This document shows positions 61,506 to 64,000 of a stretch of 64,000 bases of DNA, piece after piece. The stretch covers positions 27,040,091 through 27,104,090 of the forward strand of contig CM060078.1 of the NCBI GenBank assembly GCA_030533445.1, given 5' to 3'. Source of the DNA: Cyprinodon diabolis. Its lineage: Eukaryota > Chordata > Actinopteri > Cyprinodontiformes > Cyprinodontidae. Under the pieces are notes generated by a model that was given only the letters and a program-made list of their open reading frames with translations, did not search any database and was not told where the DNA came from. Positions within the stretch are counted from its first letter, which is position 1; every line of letters begins with the position of its first letter. Position numbers and translations under genes: made by a program.

Positions 61506-62379
61506 ATGTTTCCCCTACGTGTCACCGTCCTCTTAATTCTATCCAACCTTGCCCTGTGCCAGTATTATGATTACGACTACCAGCCTGTTTCCATGCTTGG
61601 ACCATCAGGGCCAAACTGCAATCAAGAATGCGATTGCCCAATCAATTTTCCAAGCGCAATGTATTGTGATAACCGCAAGCTTAAGTTTGTCCCTATAGTT
61701 CCATCTGGCATCAAGTACCTGTATCTCCAGAACAACCTCATTGAAGAGATAAAGGCTGGAGTTTTTGATAATGTTACTGACACCCTGCGCTGGCTGGTGC
61801 TTGATCACAATATGATAACCAATGCTAAGATAGAGAAAGGCACAATCGACAAACTATCGGCCCTGGAGAAGTTCTTCTTCAGCAACAATGAAATCACAGA
61901 GGCAATTATCCCTCCATCAAAGTCCCTTGAAGAGCTGAAGATGATGAACAACAAGTTGTCCAAGTTTCCCTCTGGACGCTTGACTGACATGGAGAATTTG
62001 ACCTCTATTAGTCTTCAGCACAATGAGCTGACTTCTGAGTCCATTGCAGATGCATTCAAAGGGCCAAAGAAGCTGCTGTCATTGGACCTGAGTCATAACA
62101 AGCTGAAGAAGCTGCCGGCAGGAGTCCCTACTTCACTGGAAATACTCTATGCTGATTATAATGAGATTGACAAAATCGGAGCAGGGTATCTGAAAAAGCT
62201 TCCCAACCTTCGTTACCTGAGGGTTTCCCACAACAAACTGCAGGATTCTGGGATTCCCTCTGGAGCTTTAAATGTGACTTCACTCGTGGAGCTGGATCTT
62301 TCATTCAACAAACTGCAGTCAATCCCTGAGATCAACGAGCAGCTGGAGCAGCTCTATCTCCAGGCCAATGAGATTAGCA
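61506..62379 (+). CDS. lum: Lumican, main coding exon (3' end of gene outside window)
   Basis: Keratan-sulphate class II SLRP that organises collagen fibrils, notably in cornea. The acceptor ends at 61500; ATG at 61506 has G at -3. A further in-frame start at 61467 lies before the acceptor and is rejected. Seen in order: signal peptide (about 1-18); tyrosine- and aspartate-rich N-terminus QYYDYDYQ, typical of tyrosine sulphation; cysteine cluster C38-X3-C42-X-C44-X9-C54 characteristic of class II; leucine-rich repeats from about 68 onward; sequons N89-V-T, N164-L-T and N256-V-T. The exon stops after residue 291 plus one base at a donor gtaagt (62380). Vertebrate lumican has about 340 residues, so roughly 45-50, with the C-terminal cysteines, lie in an exon to the right of the window. 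The open frame reading on to 62402 is intron. Confidence 0.96.
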
Positions 62380-62560
62380 GTAAGTTTATACTCAGTGTTT
62401 GAAGATAATTTGGTGCAGAACGAGGGAACATGTTCAAATACTAATTAAGGACATCCACCTTATTTAACACAAGAGTTCAGGATTAATCTCTTACCGGAAT
62501 TTTGTTAATAGCAACTGGTAAAAAGTTAAAATGAACACCAGCCATTTTCACAAAGTCATT

Positions 62561-62988
62561 AGCTTTGTATGAACGTCTGCCTCAACCCCGAATCCCTCAG
62601 TCACCATATAGAGCGGGGACTATATAGTTGACTTTACAGTGAACTCAGTTAATTGATAATTGACTGTTGGGACAAATAATCACTACTTTTCACTCCCCGT
62701 TGGTCGCATGACTCTGGCTCCCCACAAAGTGCCAGCGCCTTCTTTGTTATCTGTTGCTGTCATTTGGTAGTGACAGCCTGTGGTCACATTGGGCCGCTGC
62801 GACAACAGATCCTATGATATATCTGCTCGTGTAGTGACCATGGATGGTCACTACGTTGCAAGCTGCATTTTGGGAAATCTCGAATTCACTACTTTTTCAT
62901 CCACTAGATGCTCAGACACTCATCTAAAATGGCGTAACTACCAAATAATGCCCTATATAGTAATAAGGGCAAACATTCTGACATGGCC
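62561..62988. mobile_element. GGCTGTGTCC-type inverted-repeat element, copy 3
   Basis: Aligns by eye with copy 2 over almost its whole length (catatagagcggggac, gaactcagttaa, ggacaaataatcactac, cttttcatccactag, catctaaaatggcgtaac). The left end is eroded. It lies in lumican intron 2; the open frame 62780-63193 runs through it and is not a gene. Confidence 0.7.
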
Positions 62989-64000
62989 ATTGATTTTGCA
63001 CCACTCCCTCTTATTGGGCAATAATGTGGCAATAATGGAAACTAACAGCTCTCCTTTAACTCAAGGATCTTTCCAGCAGAACGTTTCAATGCAAGCTGCA
63101 ATCTGCTTTAAGGGCTGGGGATTTGAGAAACCCGGACAGGCCAAACAAAAACCCAATCCTAGTCTCAATCACTCTTTAGAAAGGGACCAATAGATGAAAA
63201 AAAAAGCTTTTCCCCCCTTGATGAAGGAAAAAAAGATCATTTAAAATAATGTGTCGAAAACTATAACTTAATAAACAAATAAATTACATCTCAATTGATA
63301 GTGGTCAACAAAAACACACCAGTCCACACATCCACTCTCCTGCATTAACAGTCCAACCTTTATTTCATTTATGGCTTTAACAGGTCCAAGCTTTTATCAA
63401 AGCAATGAAGTAGGATAGGCTTTAAAGAGCCATGAGAGAAACAATGACATTAAAAATGACCCGACTGTATGGGCTATTGCAGAACCCAGGATAAACCGTG
63501 TTTAAAAATGTATCATGTCGTTATCTCAAGATGATGATGATGATGATGTATGTTTCGATTGGTTTATAAATCATTTATAACATCCTGAAAAGAGGAGTTT
63601 CTTATCTAGGAGGAAAACAGATGAATTTATCCATTTAGGCTTTTTTTCTCAAAAAGAGTAGACATTCTTTTGAAATCCCAAAAGAATAAAAGTGTTTATG
63701 CCTCAACACAGATCAAGATAATCCTACTATCAACTCATTAAAGTAGAATATTGAACTAAAGCTTTCAGAAAACAGAACTACAATTCCTTGACAAAGCTGA
63801 ATAGTTCAGTGTTGGTCATTTTAATTTATTTGCAATTTTGTAGTTCTGCAGTTTAAATGTTTAACAACCTGCTTTTTCAGATACATAAAAAAGAGAATAC
63901 CAAAAAAATATCAGTTTAACTGAGTAATCATAATCCCTCAGATATGTGAGCTGTTCCAAATAAGAATCCTAACTGATATAATACAGAGAGAAATAAAAAT
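62989..64000. other. Lumican intron 2, continues beyond window
   Basis: No last lumican exon is found: no C-terminal SLRP cysteine motif and no continuation of the reading frame. A (gat)n run lies at 63530-63548. Confidence 0.6.

Noticed and set aside
62780..63193. 137-codon open frame
   Set aside because: Its first half is a miniature transposon copy and the rest is AT-rich intron; no protein resemblance.
62380..64000. Search for the last lumican exon
   Set aside because: No sequence continues the SLRP reading frame or shows the C-terminal cysteine pattern; the exon must lie to the right.

Overview
The window looks like AT-rich nuclear DNA of a teleost fish, probably a percomorph. Genes are split by GT-AG introns, proteins are vertebrate small leucine-rich proteoglycans (SLRPs), and the intervening DNA is full of fish-type repeats (Tc1-like remnants, hAT and PIF/Harbinger miniature elements, Gypsy-type LTRs). 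I cannot name the species. There are no operons, no tRNA or rRNA genes that I recognise, and no CRISPR arrays.

Only two protein-coding genes can be supported, both on the + strand. Decorin (dcn) has seven coding exons between 26574 and 42403. These join in frame into a complete 360-residue protein. A likely non-coding first exon lies near 14400-14540, next to long homopyrimidine tracts. Lumican (lum) starts about 17 kb downstream, with a probable non-coding exon ending at 60021 and its main coding exon at 61506-62379. Its last coding exon lies beyond the window. The order and orientation dcn then lum match the vertebrate SLRP cluster, in which keratocan and epiphycan follow, so those genes would be expected to the right. 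Both products are secreted collagen-binding proteoglycans that control collagen fibril diameter and spacing in connective tissue and cornea.

Layout: 1-2870, two PIF/Harbinger-derived elements facing each other, with transposase scraps; 3-14 kb, intergenic DNA with a Tc1-like relic and several miniature elements; 14.0-14.5 kb, putative decorin promoter and exon 1; 14.5-26.5 kb, intron 1, which carries a young, complete but non-coding LTR element (24518-25578); 26.6-42.4 kb, decorin coding exons, with an intact-ended hAT element, three or more miniature elements and a solo-type LTR in intron 2 and further elements in introns 3 and 7; 42.4-59.9 kb, 3' UTR and intergenic DNA with LTR, Tc1-like and other repeats; 59.9-64 kb, lumican.

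I found no previously undescribed biological system. The most distinctive items are: the young LTR element with 5-bp target duplications and a CTCF-consensus match in each LTR, 1 kb upstream of decorin's first coding exon; the facing Harbinger pair; a hAT element with a perfect 8-bp duplication; several multi-copy inverted-repeat families shared across the locus; and the apparent loss of decorin's third N-glycosylation sequon.
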